NCBI GenBank assembly: GCA_016760335.1
Contig: CM028675.1
Location: forward strand, 9,294,501-9,358,500
Reading direction: 5' to 3'
DNA: 64,000 bases
DNA from: Gastrodia elata
Lineage: Eukaryota; Streptophyta; Magnoliopsida; Asparagales; Orchidaceae
Positions 48,938-60,484 of the stretch are shown one piece after another. Numbering within the stretch: position 1 is the first letter of the stretch; each line of letters opens with the position of its first letter. The notes under the pieces were generated by a model that worked only from the letters and a program-made list of their open reading frames with translations, had not been told where the DNA came from and ran no database searches. Made by a program: the position numbers and the translations under genes.

Positions 48938-51389
48938 GAAGCTATAGAAACTGAGTTTGCTGAAATTGGACTTCAAACGGAAAAGTTCAGTTTTTGTCAC
49001 CCGTTGTCGACTCGAAATTACCAAATTGCCCTTCAAACTTACAACGTCCATAACTTAGCCAATTGACCTCAGAATGCAGTGTTCATGGACTTTATGGAAT
49101 CTTTGAATAGTAACCTACAATAAACTGCATAAGAACTTAGTTTTCAGTAGAGTAAAAATTACTTAAATGCCCTTAAGACAAAAACCTTAATTTAGACCTG
49201 TAGGACCCTTTTCCAGTCCAAATTGAACATACTTACTGTCTATCTTCAAGTTAGATAGTAAGAAATCATATAGAAAAGAGAAATTTCAATTTGGACACTT
49301 AAATCAAAAGTTGACTTTTTGAACCCTTAAGTAGGGGCAAAATGGTCATTTTGCCAAAAATTTAGGATAAACACCCTCCACCTTTAATGAGTATTTTAAA
49401 ACACTAAAACTAATATTGTAACCATATTAGTGACATTTAAGTAAGTAAAATCAATAGTTAGGTCAGATTCCAAAATTTTCCTAAGACTTTAACACTACAC
49501 CTTAAGGACCGTTCCTGAGACTAGGACTAGATTATAGGGTTGATTTCATTCATTGAAAAATGGGGTTTTTCAATGAATGAATCCTTGGTTTTATTAGTTT
49601 CTAGAATTTTTTAACTTATTTTGATTATTTTATCTTTTGATCTTAGATCTAAGATAGGAGATTCATCCTATTAAGTTTGATTACTTAATAGGATTGACCT
49701 TGACTATTAGATCACTATTAGAATTAAACCTAGATCTTAGGTCTTACCCTTTTGGATTATGTGATTGAACCCAATTTTGTGGCATTTAATCCATAATCGA
49801 TAGTTTAGTAGTTTTAGTTAGAACGTCTAAAATTATTAATTAGGTCGTAATGATTTGTTACTTAATTTTTATAGTCGACTTTGATTTGGTATATTAGGAC
49901 CTAGCTAGTCCTGATATTTTGTAACCTGTGAGGACAAATTTCTAAGTTACACTTGATATGTAGGAAAATGGTGATCCTGAACTTGTGTAATTTGGAATAG
50001 TTAGAACGAATAATGAAAATAGATGATATCACCATATTAGCAGAGTCCCTTGCTTATTTGATACATTGTGCTACGCATTCCTTGTATATTTGAGCTTACT
50101 TCATTAGACATTTAATATAAGATAATTTTGTGCATGAAAATGAAAACTTAGAATATTAGGATAACAGTTGCCTTTGGGTCCAATTTATGGTGATTATGGT
50201 GCACATTTGCCCCGATGGACAGGGGTAAGGTGAGATCAGGATGCCTAACATTCTCATTGAGGAGAGTGTGTTAGGCTTGGGACTCATATAGTCTTGCAGA
50301 TGTGCTTGAATCCTCAGTTGTTTCTAATAGTTGTCCATAGAAATAAAAGTAAAATAACTAAAATATGTTGCATAAGTATTGTCTGCCTCTTTAGTCATGC
50401 AGTATGTTTACAGATTGAGATGTATATATATGTGGGCCAGTTTGGCCAAGTCTTCTGATATGGCAGTCAGTATACAGAGTTTGATGTACAGTTTTAGTAT
50501 TTGGCTATGTTTTAGCATTACTTATTCAGTCAGCTATTTCTTTGTACAGCTTATATACAATAGGATGTTAGAATTTGTTACTATTTATATATAACACTAT
50601 TGATATTTATTATTGTAATTTGCATATTCCATTTTATCACCAACATGTATTAGGATGTAGTGTTTTCTTTCAGCATATGTTTAGTTACTTATAATATATG
50701 CCTTACCTCGTTTACCTCGTTTTTGAGGCATGTCTTAGCCTCTTTTTGCTTAAGTTATAAATGTTATTTATAGCTTTGCCTCTTTCTTATTGTATTGCCA
50801 GTCGCTCTTTTATATATTGTTGCTTAGGAAAATTGTGTAAAGTGGTGATATTTTAAAACATATAAGAATGTATCAGCCTAAAATGTACTTAGACAAATTG
50901 TCTAACCAAATTTTCTCTTTTTTGGATGGGGCCTTACATTGTGAAACCGACAATGACAGGTGTAGAGCAGGTAGAGGATCCAGTACCTGAGGAGGAGCTA
51001 TACATAGAGGAGGAACAACAGCTCGGACCAGAGCATATATAGTCCTTAGATTTATTTGTGAGGATGAGTGCATTTGCATTTCCTTTTTCATTTAAACTTT
51101 AATTGTTGTAATAATACAGGTACCATTGACCGTGTATTTGGATTTATATGCTTATTTTCTGAGCCATATTTTGCACTTATATTACATTGTGATGCTTGGA
51201 TGTCATTTATTGCTTCTGCATTCTATACGTTTACTTATATAATGACTGTTAGATTGATTCTGTGTTAATTCTTCCCTAATCAGGCGGATTGTGGAGTTTA
51301 TCCTAATCCAATGGTAAGTGAGGGGTTAGCCAGAGTGACACTCCATCCTTAACTTAATCCTTTGGCAGATTAAGGGTGCGGTCGCCACA

Positions 51390-52577
51390 GTGTATACTCT
51401 AGAAGGTCCTGCAGGTTTCTTGTTAAGAACCTATTTTTGAGGAACTTTGGAGGTGCTAGGTTGGTTCGAGTTTCCTCCTTCCTTCCTCAGAATAGGCTTT
51501 GTAGTTTGCTGAGCAGACATGATAGTTAATGGTTGATTTTAATGGTTGATCGGAGTTGGATTTAGTACCTGATTGCGCCTTATACGATCAATATGGGCAC
51601 CATCGATAGTTACATCATATTTGTTGGTAGAAATGCCCTTTCCTGCCACAAGTGTAGCAGCTTTGCTGATTGTGATAACACTTTCCAAATGGATGTGGCT
51701 TAGTACATCCGTTATAAGGATCTGATGGCGGAACTTCAGCTTCAATTTGATAGACTTTTCCTGAGGAAATTCTAATCCTCCTAGGATCATTATTTCCTTG
51801 TGTGGATGCACTAAAGGTTCTCTTGCTCTCCTTCTGGGATTGGTGACGATCAATCACTCGAGCAGTCTCGATTAATTCCATAAAATTAGATAGTATTAGT
51901 GGAATAACTTGGTCCTTTATTGACTCTCGTAGCCCACTTAGAAATTTGTGGCATCGAGCTCCTTCTGTCTGAACTATAATTGGTGCAAATCTAGACAATT
52001 GCCTGAACTCTATTTCATATTCAGATAAGGTTCGGTTCTCTTGCTTGAGGTTAAGAAACATATCCCCTAAATTGTTCTGAATGGAGGCAGGGATATATTC
52101 TACCATGAATGCTTCCACCAAGCTATTCCAGGGAATTTTGTTAATACAATATCCGATGAATAACGTTTTACGGATGTTCTCCCACTAGAATTCAGCCTCT
52201 TCTTGAAACATATGGGTAGTTAATCAGATGGATTCAAATTCATAGCAATTTAGGCTGGTAAGATTCTTCTCAACTATTGTAAGCCAATTAATCATATCCG
52301 TGGCAGACATTGTTCCATTGAATACTGGAGTCCTCAGTCTAATAAAACTATGAAGAAGTCCGTCAGTATTTTGCTGATATTGTTGGGAAGGGTAATATGG
52401 TATAGGGTTAACCGATGCAGGAGAGGGATTAATTTGAATAATTATTAACCTCTCTATCTTTTTAGACTATTTAGCATTTGTATCTACTAGGGTTTTAAAT
52501 GTCTCTAGCAATGCACTAATCTCCGATGAATGACTGCTTGATGCAGCAAGAGCGGATGAAGACTGACCAGGATTCAT
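51390..52577 (-). pseudogene. Gypsy gag remnant
   Basis: On the minus strand an ATG at 52577 opens MNPGQSSSALAASSS. A retrotransposon gag domain follows (FRQLSRFAP... and KFLSGLRESIKDQV), then a zinc knuckle CYTCGRKGHF near 51640 whose last Cys/His part is disrupted, then SAQQTTKP and RVYT near 51390. In-frame stops (at least three before 52121, one after the knuckle) and a frame change at the knuckle make it non-functional. It belongs with the LTR and primer site at 52881-58988. Confidence 0.8.
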
Positions 52578-52880
52578 TATTACACCTGAATTTAAATAAC
52601 AAACATTCTTTTAGGAGAATAGGATAATAGGGTATTTTATTCAATTGTTTCAATCATGCAATTTTAAGAAAGAGCCTTATAACATATTTATTTTGTTCTT
52701 AGAGTTCATAATGTATGAGTTTGAGTATCTTTATGTTTTTACTCTAAGTATGTTATTCCTGCTATTCTGAATATTGGATGAAGGAAATATGGATGTTATT
52801 GAGTATTCATTTAGTGATTGTATGGCAGACGAACTATTCATTAGGTAGATAGGAATACAAACTCCAATCTGACACTTTAT

Positions 52881-52897
52881 GGAGTTCTCTGATACCA
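52881..52897 (-). other. Primer binding site (tRNA-Met type)
   Basis: The minus strand reads TGGTATCAGAGAACTCC two bases after the LTR end CCACA (52900). The TGGTATCAGAG core is the usual complement of the 3' end of initiator tRNA-Met in plant LTR retrotransposons. It fixes the orientation of the 52900-58988 LTR. Confidence 0.8.
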
Positions 52898-55800
52898 ACT
52901 GTGGCAGCCCGCCCCCTAATCATCCAGATTAGGAGATGGTTGTCACTCAGCATATCTCTTGCTTAATATTAGGTTGGAAGATTAAGAGTCCAACTCAATC
53001 TTAAGAGAAGGATGTGCCCTTTTTAATAGAGCAAAGAAAAACAATCACTTAATGAGTATACAATATAATCAGAGTGCAGAAGAAAAAAAGAACAACTATA
53101 GTAACATCCATTCATCCATAATGAAAAGTGAAACTTCCAACTCAGATTGTAAATTATAGGAAAATAAAAGCACAATATAACCTGTATTATTACAAATAGT
53201 TAAAGTTAAAAGATTGAAATATAAAGGCCTCTCATCCTCACGATACAAAATATAAAGAGAATTAGAAGCAATCTAAAGGTCTACAACAATTTGAACCTCT
53301 TTCTGAAACTACTCCTCTGAAGGGTCAACCTCCTCAAATAGCTCAGAATCTACCATTATCAGTTTCATAATGGTAGGGCCCCAGCCATCAAAAAAAAAAT
53401 CTAGTTAGACAAAATGTCTAAATACATTTTATGGTAATCATTTTTAGGTGTTTTATTGATATCATAAACTAACCTAAGCATGAAAGTAGCGGTAAAGCAA
53501 CAAAGAAAGAAAGGCAAGTTATAATAATATATTATAACTTAAACAAAATACGAGATAAGCACATACCTCAACTCAAGCTGCATAAAAAAGTAAGTAAAGT
53601 ACTAATGAAATTTTACTAAGTACAAAGAACAATCCTAAGTAATATGATCAAACTAAACATGCTAATTTATAATATAAGCAAAGATACTGTACTGGAAAAG
53701 AAACAGTTCTAACATCCTAACATTCCATAATGTAAAAGTGAATTTGCTGAAAGTACAACAAAGTTATAAGTATTGAAGGAACTACTATATATAACCAAAG
53801 TGTTGTATAAAGAAGAAGTATACTGAAAATGCATGTAAATATGCTAAAAGGGTAAGTAAAATTATGTAAAATCACATGGACATGTTCTTACTTAGTCCTT
53901 GCCAAAAAATAAAGTAAAAGCATGTTAAAAGAATCCATTTGCAAGTATCTAGGAGAAACATCCCAGATCCTATAGTTAATTCCATTTGCATAAGCTAGGA
54001 GAAACATCCCATATTAAAGTAAATACCATAAAGCACCTACTGAGCATATAGGAGAAATATTCTAATGCCAAAGTAAAGTATCACATAGCACATAGGAGAA
54101 ACATCCTAGTGCAAAGGTAAGGCTATAAAACTATCCAGGCAGACTAAGTAAAACACGATCCACTGTAAATTACATAAAAGTTGCTCATTAAGTTCTTCCT
54201 TTTCAATTATGAATATGCCTTATGAATGAATCAAATTAACATAGATAGTAAACTATGTTCTATATAATGTGACGAGGTACAAAGTCCAAAGCAAGGGAAG
54301 CAAAGCATACAAATTTCAATGTGTAAAATAGCACTACACAAAACTTTGTGATACCACTTCTTTTCTAATTTAATTATTCTAACTACTCTAAGTTACATAA
54401 GATTCAGAATCATCAATTCTTACACTGTTTATAAATTAGAAACATGACCCTATGAGTTGAACATAATTAAGATTAGCTAAGTCCTAATTAGAAATGAATC
54501 AATATCGACTATATGATTAAATAAGTAAATCAATCGTCTTAATTTGTTGATTTATATAAACCCAGCCCCATCTTGATTAGCCAAATCAAGATGAAAGGAT
54601 TAAGAATCAAATTCCAAATAATGGGATTTAGTTCTTAATCATAAGGTTATCCTAAGGACTAGAGTTTAATCCCATCTCACTGATTTAATATTAAGGCAAA
54701 ACCTATTGAATTAAGTCAAAGTCAATACGATAGATTTCTAGTCCTAATTCTAAAATTAAAAGATCAATTAATCATTTAATAAACTATGAAAATCTATAAA
54801 CTAATAAACTCAAAGTTTCACCTTAATGAGTAACCCACTTTACTCATTAGATGAATTTTAACCTAAGATCTACTCCTAATCTTAGGAATGAAAGCTCTTA
54901 AGTACTAAGAGTATCACTCAGATACACATCCTAACTAATGTTATAAGACCTATAGGATGAGATAAGAAGTTTAAATAAAGGAAAAGAACTCATATATTTA
55001 CTTAGGTTTTACTTAAGACTAAATTTAGGATTTTTTTTGAATTTCTAATTTAAGAATTAGAATTAGAATTATCTAAATTAAAGTCTAAATTTCTTTAATT
55101 ACTAATTATTATGATTTAAATATGAATTCAAGACTTAAAATCATTAAACCCTAAATTTGGGCAAAAAGACCATTTTGCCCCTACTTAAGGGTCTAAAATT
55201 CATCTTTATGAATTAGAGCTTAAATTTGGAATTTATTGAAATGGAGTGATTTCTTACTGTCTAATATGAGTTTAGATAGTAAGTACACTTCTTTTGATTA
55301 AGTATTAAGCCTTATAAGGTCAAATTTAAGAATTGGACTTATAAGGGTAAATTGGTAAATTTAACCTAATGATACCTAAATTTTCTATTAGTTTATTAAA
55401 GGTTATGTTTTAAGGTTTCTATAGAACCTAAAACTACTAAATTTTGATAAGTATTGACAAGTTATAGCCAATACAAGCTTAGGGGTAAAAAAGGAAATTT
55501 AGAGTTTCTTAATTAAGGGTCAAGAAATCTTAACTTCTCAATTTGGTATCCAAATTGATTAAAATAAATGGATATAGTTCACAAATAATCTATTGATTAT
55601 ATTGACTAGTGGTAAGTTCAATTTGGACTCTAATTGACTACGTTATGGCCTGATTAGGGTTTAGGGTGATTAGTGAGCAATTAGTGAAATTAATTACCAA
55701 TTCACTAATCCAACCACACCACTAGGTTTCAATATACTCTAGGAGTTCTTTGAAACTTGAATTATTAAATTTGGATCATTAAATTTGCTAATCTTTACTA

Positions 55801-56441
55801 ATCAAGTTTTAGGATAATTAGGGTTGATTAAGAAATCTAACCGTTGGATCTTAAATATTTTTGTAGTTTACCATTAGTTAGGTTTTATTGGTCATAACAG
55901 ATATATGAATCACTTAATTTGGAGTTAAATTGACCAACTTATGGTCATTTGAAGTTCTAGGGTTAATTTGACTTAATTATGGTTAGGTCCTAAAAGTCAT
56001 TAGTTCAAATCTAATCCAAACAAAAAAATGAACACTACTAAGTTAATCCTTAGGGTTTGCTGATCACTTTGAGACCTATATTGGGTATGTTTGGATTAAA
56101 GGTTGCAAAGTTATGGTTAATTGAATTTTTGTGACAATAATTTGAATTATTTAATACCCCTAAATGACACTATATAAAATATAAGTCCAAACAGAGATTT
56201 GATAGTCTCAAAATTTTCCTTAATTTTTGTTGATAAATTTAGTATATTCATTTGCTATAATTAGATTTATATTTTGTGAGATATTGATGTTTGAAGTTTA
56301 ATATTTATTTGAATTATTTAAATGAATGATAATTTTTCTATTTAGTTAATTAATTAAGCTTTAGCAAGCTTAATAATTTATTTGATTGATTTATTGATTC
56401 TATTATCATTATAAAAGATTTTATCTTTCTGATTTTAAGAA

Positions 56442-56444
<3 letters not shown>

Positions 56445-56488
<44 letters not shown>

Positions 56489-56575
56489 AATAATATACAT
56501 ATATATATTGTATACTTTACTGAATTTAATTTTACATTATAAGTATCGTATTATATATATATATATATATAAATA
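56445..56575. repeat. TA microsatellites
   Basis: (TA)n runs occur at about 56447-56480 and 56555-56570, with TATACATATATATATTG between. They are embedded in the long minus-oriented LTR. Confidence 0.9.
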
Positions 56576-56926
56576 TTAATAGATTTATTTTTAACATTTT
56601 TTTCTCTATAGGTGGGCCCCAGCTGACGACCGCGATAGAAAGAGGCGAGCCCCAGTACCACATGTCGGGTAACCATAGGCGGGCGCCTGGCTAGCTGGCC
56701 CCACAGCCTGTCATCGGGGTAGATGATAGGACTTATTGTCATCCCACGCGGATGACATGCAACCCCTACTAATTGGGACAACGATGCAAACGGGCCCCAT
56801 CTGCCTTACGTGTCATCACGCGTAGCTGGCTCAGAAGCAGAGCGAACCGGGTCGAGCTGTAGCGGGTAAATTTTTATTTTATAAAACTATAGTTAAACTA
56901 ATTGAATAGTGAAAACCGCAAGTCGT

Positions 56927-57102
56927 CCGCTATAGCGCGCCGCAGCGATCGAACGAAAAAGACATTAACTTATATGCAGGAAAAGCGTTTGGAGCACTGC
57001 TGCCACAGCGCGCCGCAGCAGAACAGTAATTGAAACGTCCCTGCCACAGCGCGCCACAGCGAAATAGTAAACAAAATGTCGTTGCCACAGCACGCTACAA
57101 CA
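56927..57102. repeat. GC-rich repeats with GCTGCCACAGCGCGCCGCAGC-like core
   Basis: Related cores lie at 56927-56947, 56998-57020, 57040-57061 and 57081-57102; the last three are 41-42 bp apart. Each core is partly self-complementary (GCTG...CAGC). Degenerate relatives occur in the LTR at 45829-45920. Confidence 0.75.
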
Positions 57103-57194
57103 GATATATGGAGGTAATAAAATGCAGGAAAAATAAGGCAATATCGCGATATAAATATACAATTTCTAACAACAAGTATTATCACAAAATAAAG

Positions 57195-57420
57195 GTTAGT
57201 GATGTCATTTTCTAGTAACTAATCTCGAATGTTACTGATGTCCTTTTCCAGTAATAATCTCGAATGTTATTGATGTCATTTCTAATAATAACCCCGAATG
57301 TTGCTGATGTCATTTTTTTAGCAACAACTCCGAACATTACTGATATCATTTTCCAGCAAAATCCCCGATTGTTATTGATGTCATTTTCCAATAACAACCC
57401 TGAATATTATCACGTTGGTT
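57195..57420. repeat. Tandem ~35-bp hairpin repeats with compensatory changes
   Basis: Six to seven units of the form GTTACTG-ATGTCATTTTC-CAGTAAC-AACCCCGAAT. The first and third parts can pair. Stem variants change together: GTTATTG with CAATAAC (unit near 57371), GTTGCTG with TAGCAAC (57300), GTTACTG with CAGTAAT (57231). The loop stays ATGTCATTT-like. The last unit is degenerate. Confidence 0.85.
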
Positions 57421-58050
57421 CCGAACAACCAACCAAGCTTCAAATTGAAATTGGCTCAAAGCAGTAAAAATGCAAAATGAAAATATAATACTTGTCATGC
57501 ACTGGGTACCTTTGTTCCTTAAGTTCAGAAGTTCAAGAATTCGAATGAGTGATAGTTCGCTCAATCTACATTTAGGTTCGGATATCTTTAAGTTAGTTTT
57601 TTAATCCAATATTTTAGGAGACATCTTTTTCATTTTTACTTTGATTCTATTATCTTTTCATTTTTCTATTAAGATTGAAGTTCAATTTATTTAAGCTGTT
57701 ATATTCATTAAAGCATTATGATTACGATCATAATAATATACGAAGGAAAAAGTTAGAATAAAATGACTGAATTGACAAATTGGAAATAATAGTCATTTTA
57801 TAATATTTGAATTGTTCTCATTATTAATTAATGAGAATAATACTAATGCGAATGACTAATTATTAATTTAATAGCTTTGATTTTAATAAATATAGAGTAA
57901 CAAGATTAGAAAAATGTTCATTCCATTTTCTTCATTTCCAACTCTTTTTACCTTAGGATTAGGACTGCCGAAAAATGGAGGGAAGCCGGAACGGGGTGGC
58001 CGAAGGATGGAGGAGGGCTGGCTGGGCTGCTATTAGCCAGTCAGAGAGGT

Positions 58051-58072
58051 GGGGGGGGGGGGGGGGGGGGGG
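58051..58072. repeat. 22-base G homopolymer
   Basis: An uninterrupted run of 22 G in a GC-rich part of the long LTR, on the transcribed side of its TATA box. Several open frames on both strands here arise only from this composition. Confidence 0.9.
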
Positions 58073-58254
58073 CAGCTGGCCGGCAGGGTGGCTGGGTTGG
58101 TTGCTGCTGGCTAGCCGGAGAAGGGAGCGGGCCGTTGGCAGGGTGGCTAGCTGGTGAGGCTGAGGAGGAGAGGCTGGCTGGGAGAGGAAGGGAAGCTGAT
58201 GTTGCTGCTATAAGGGAGAAGATGGGGGCTGCTGTGTAGATGAGGGAGAGGGGG

Positions 58255-58262
58255 TTTATATA
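58255..58262 (-). promoter_or_regulatory. TATA box of the long LTR
   Basis: The minus strand reads CTATATAAACCCCC, followed about 30 bp on by a CT-rich stretch, as expected for an LTR core promoter. This would place the U3/R boundary near 58225, leaving an unusually long R-U5 if the LTR really ends at 52900. Confidence 0.6.
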
Positions 58263-58988
58263 GTGGAGGATAGTGGAGGGGAGGGATGGGGGTGGTCGGT
58301 TATAGAGGCCCGACCAACCTACGCCAAAAATGGCGTAGGCAGCAATCTTGGCAGGCAAAAACTTCTACCTACAGACTCTCTCGCAAGATAGAGCCTAAAA
58401 TAGTAGGTGGACAGGGGTCAGGAGAATGGGGGGGAGGGGCGGGGGGGGTGGGGGGAGAAGAAGAAGAAGGAGAAATTTAATAAGGAAATTAATAAAATAC
58501 CTAAAGTTATATTTTTCGCATTTTTTCCGCCGTTTAGCGTCCAAATACAACAAAACTTGACATCGAGGTGTGTTATGATATAATGAACACCCTCGTGCCA
58601 AATGTTTTTGATTCGGAGTAATATTTTATTTTATATTACTTTTTTTGAGGTTTTAAAACTTTGAAAATTAACCACGATCAAACCGATGCTCAGAAATTGA
58701 TGAAACTTCTCGAGCATCTTTTAAATAATATACTTAACACAATGACACTGAAAATGATGAATTCAGACATGTATTTTATTGTTCTTGATTTTTTAGAATT
58801 ATAATAATTCAGAAAATAAAGCTGGAGCTTCCTCTATTCAGATTTCTCCCAAACTATGACACTTTGATCTAAAAATTATTCTCATTTAAGGGTACTTTTG
58901 TTTGCCCTAGTTTAAAATTTATCAGGGTCCTAATGTTAGTGTCGAGATTTTGACCTAAATTGTAAAGTAACGACCTCGGGTCGTTATA

Positions 58989-59004
58989 AACTCCCCTACT
59001 TAAA
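58989..59004 (-). other. Polypurine tract
   Basis: The minus strand reads TTAAGTAGGGGAGTTT right before the LTR start at 58988. It marks the end of the internal region of the integrase-bearing element. Confidence 0.65.
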
Positions 59005-59059
59005 AATGACGTCGTCCTCGATATCAGAAGAATAAAAAGAAGACTTAAGGGAAGTTTTG

Positions 59060-60065
59060 GGTTACCTTAATTAAGAAATAACTTTGGATACATTCTTCAC
59101 ATATCGTCTTCCTTTTCCCATGTGGCTTCTCTTACAGTATGATTGTGCCACTGTACTTTAACCATCGGGATCATTTTGCTTCTTAATTTGGGGTGGTCTT
59201 TCTCAATGATTTGAAGCAGTTTTTTGATATAAGTCAAATCAGGCTGAATTTTGACCATCGAATCAGAAATTTGTTGAGAGGATTCTTAAGGCATATACGA
59301 AGTGCGGAAACATGAAAAACATTGTGCATGACAGAAAATCTTCCAGGAAATTTAAGTCTATAAGTCGAGCTTCTAATTTTTGCAGTTACTTCGAAGGGTC
59401 CAATATATCTGGGGGTTCAGCTTACCAATAACTCCAAAGCGATAAACACCCTTCATCAAGCTAACCTTTAGATAGGCATAATCAATAACATGAAATTCTA
59501 TCATTTGATGTTTGGCGTCGTGATACTTCTTTTGTCGGTCCTGGGCTGCCGCAATACGGCTCTTGATTTGCCTTATCTTTTCATTTGTTTCTTCAAACAA
59601 CTCTGAGCCATAAATTTGAACGTCTCCAACTTGTGTCTAGGCTAGTGGAGTATAATATTTTCTTCCATATAAAGCTTCATAAAGGGCCATTCCAATACTT
59701 GCTTGGTGGCTGTTATTATACGCGAATTCGATTAAAGGTATGTGCTTCTTCCAATTACCACCAAAATCTAAAATACTTAATCGCAACAGATCTTCGAGTA
59801 TTTGATTAACTATATCGATTTGCCCGTCTATTTGTGGATGGATGGTGGTGCTTTGAGCTAGCACGATTCCTAGATCGTGATGTACCACTTGCCAAAATCG
59901 GGATGTAAATCTACTATCTCGATCTGAGACTATTACTTTTGGAATCCCGTGAAGTCTGATTATTTCTTTGATATAGAGCTTGGCTAACCTTTCAACGGTG
60001 TCAGTTTGCTTGATAGGAATAAAATGGGCTAATTTAGTCAATCAGTCCACTATAACCCAAATTGC
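59060..60065 (-). pseudogene. Chromovirus integrase C-terminal half and chromodomain, degenerate
   Basis: Open pieces at 60041-59637 and 59600-59373 (minus) encode the integrase core (VSDRDSRFTSRFW, HPQIDGQ.D.VNQILEDL, IEFAYNNSHQASIGMA) and the post-core DRQKKYHD region. Frame breaks follow near the GPF motif, and a chromodomain end (EATWEKEDDM then TGA) is seen near 59110. Sequence upstream of the core is replaced at about 60065. It is related to but distinct from the pol at 16815-20173. It is followed by a polypurine tract and LTR start, so it belongs to the element whose 3' LTR begins at 58988. Confidence 0.8.
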
Positions 60066-60484
60066 ATTTGCTCCTGAACGACTCCAAGCACAAAATATGG
60101 GTAAAACTACAACACATAAATCATTGCATAAACCCCATAAGCATCCAAATACAAAAAATTTTGTGAAAAACCAAGGATGAAAAAAACTACGGAGCCACAA
60201 CACACAAAAAATTCATAATAAAAAAAGAAGATTAAGAAATTACAGAGAGCTTAACCTTCACAATAATAAGAAAAATCTATCGCTTACAAAGCCTTCCGAT
60301 CAACTTCTTCTCTTTCAGAAATATTTTGATAAATCTCCATAACATTTTTTCTCGTACATTATTTAAAATCCAGGCTTTAAAAATGGGATATTCCCAGTGA
60401 AGTTCCTTGAGATTCTCATTTTGAAAGACCATAATATAAATTCCATCCATAAAGATCATATTGAGTCCATCTGCAAAAAGAAAT
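60066..60484. other. Unassigned segment between integrase and LINE
   Basis: A-rich sequence with a small minus-strand open frame (60277-60459) preceded by a TTTTTGCAG-like acceptor. No motif recognised; it may be a fragment of a host exon or of a LINE. Confidence 0.35.

Larger units (their letters stand above)
47691..51389 (+). mobile_element. Long gypsy LTR fragment fused to Cassandra copies
   Basis: It contains sequence related to the reverse complement of 4050-4990 and, from about 49590, to 1975-4017 in direct orientation. It ends GGTCGCCACA at 51389, an LTR 3' end. A GC-rich 5' part of the LTR is absent and Cassandra pieces sit in its place. Flanking gag sequence resumes directly after it. 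AGTGT occurs at both outer borders (47018-47022 and 51389-51393), a possible 5-bp target duplication. Confidence 0.5.
52900..58988 (-). mobile_element. Gypsy LTR of up to ~6.1 kb
   Basis: On the minus strand it starts after a polypurine tract at 58988 with TATAACGACCCGAGGTCGTT (consensus TGTAACGACC with G to A) and ends GCCACA at 52900, before a primer binding site. Contents in order: TATA box (58262-58255), a CT-rich leader-like segment, a G/C homopolymer, hairpin repeats (57420-57195), GC repeats (57102-56927), a GC-rich block (56830-56588), TA microsatellites, then AT-rich sequence shared with the other LTRs. It could instead be two LTR fragments or contain nested insertions; no internal LTR boundary was found. 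Confidence 0.5.

Noticed and set aside
57195..57420. CRISPR-like repeat array
   Set aside because: Repeats are directly adjacent and diverged, with no unique spacers, in a plant genome; they are tandem hairpin repeats.
57975..58480. Open frames on both strands around the G run
   Set aside because: Low-complexity Pro/Gly/Arg translations of homopolymer and CT-rich leader sequence.
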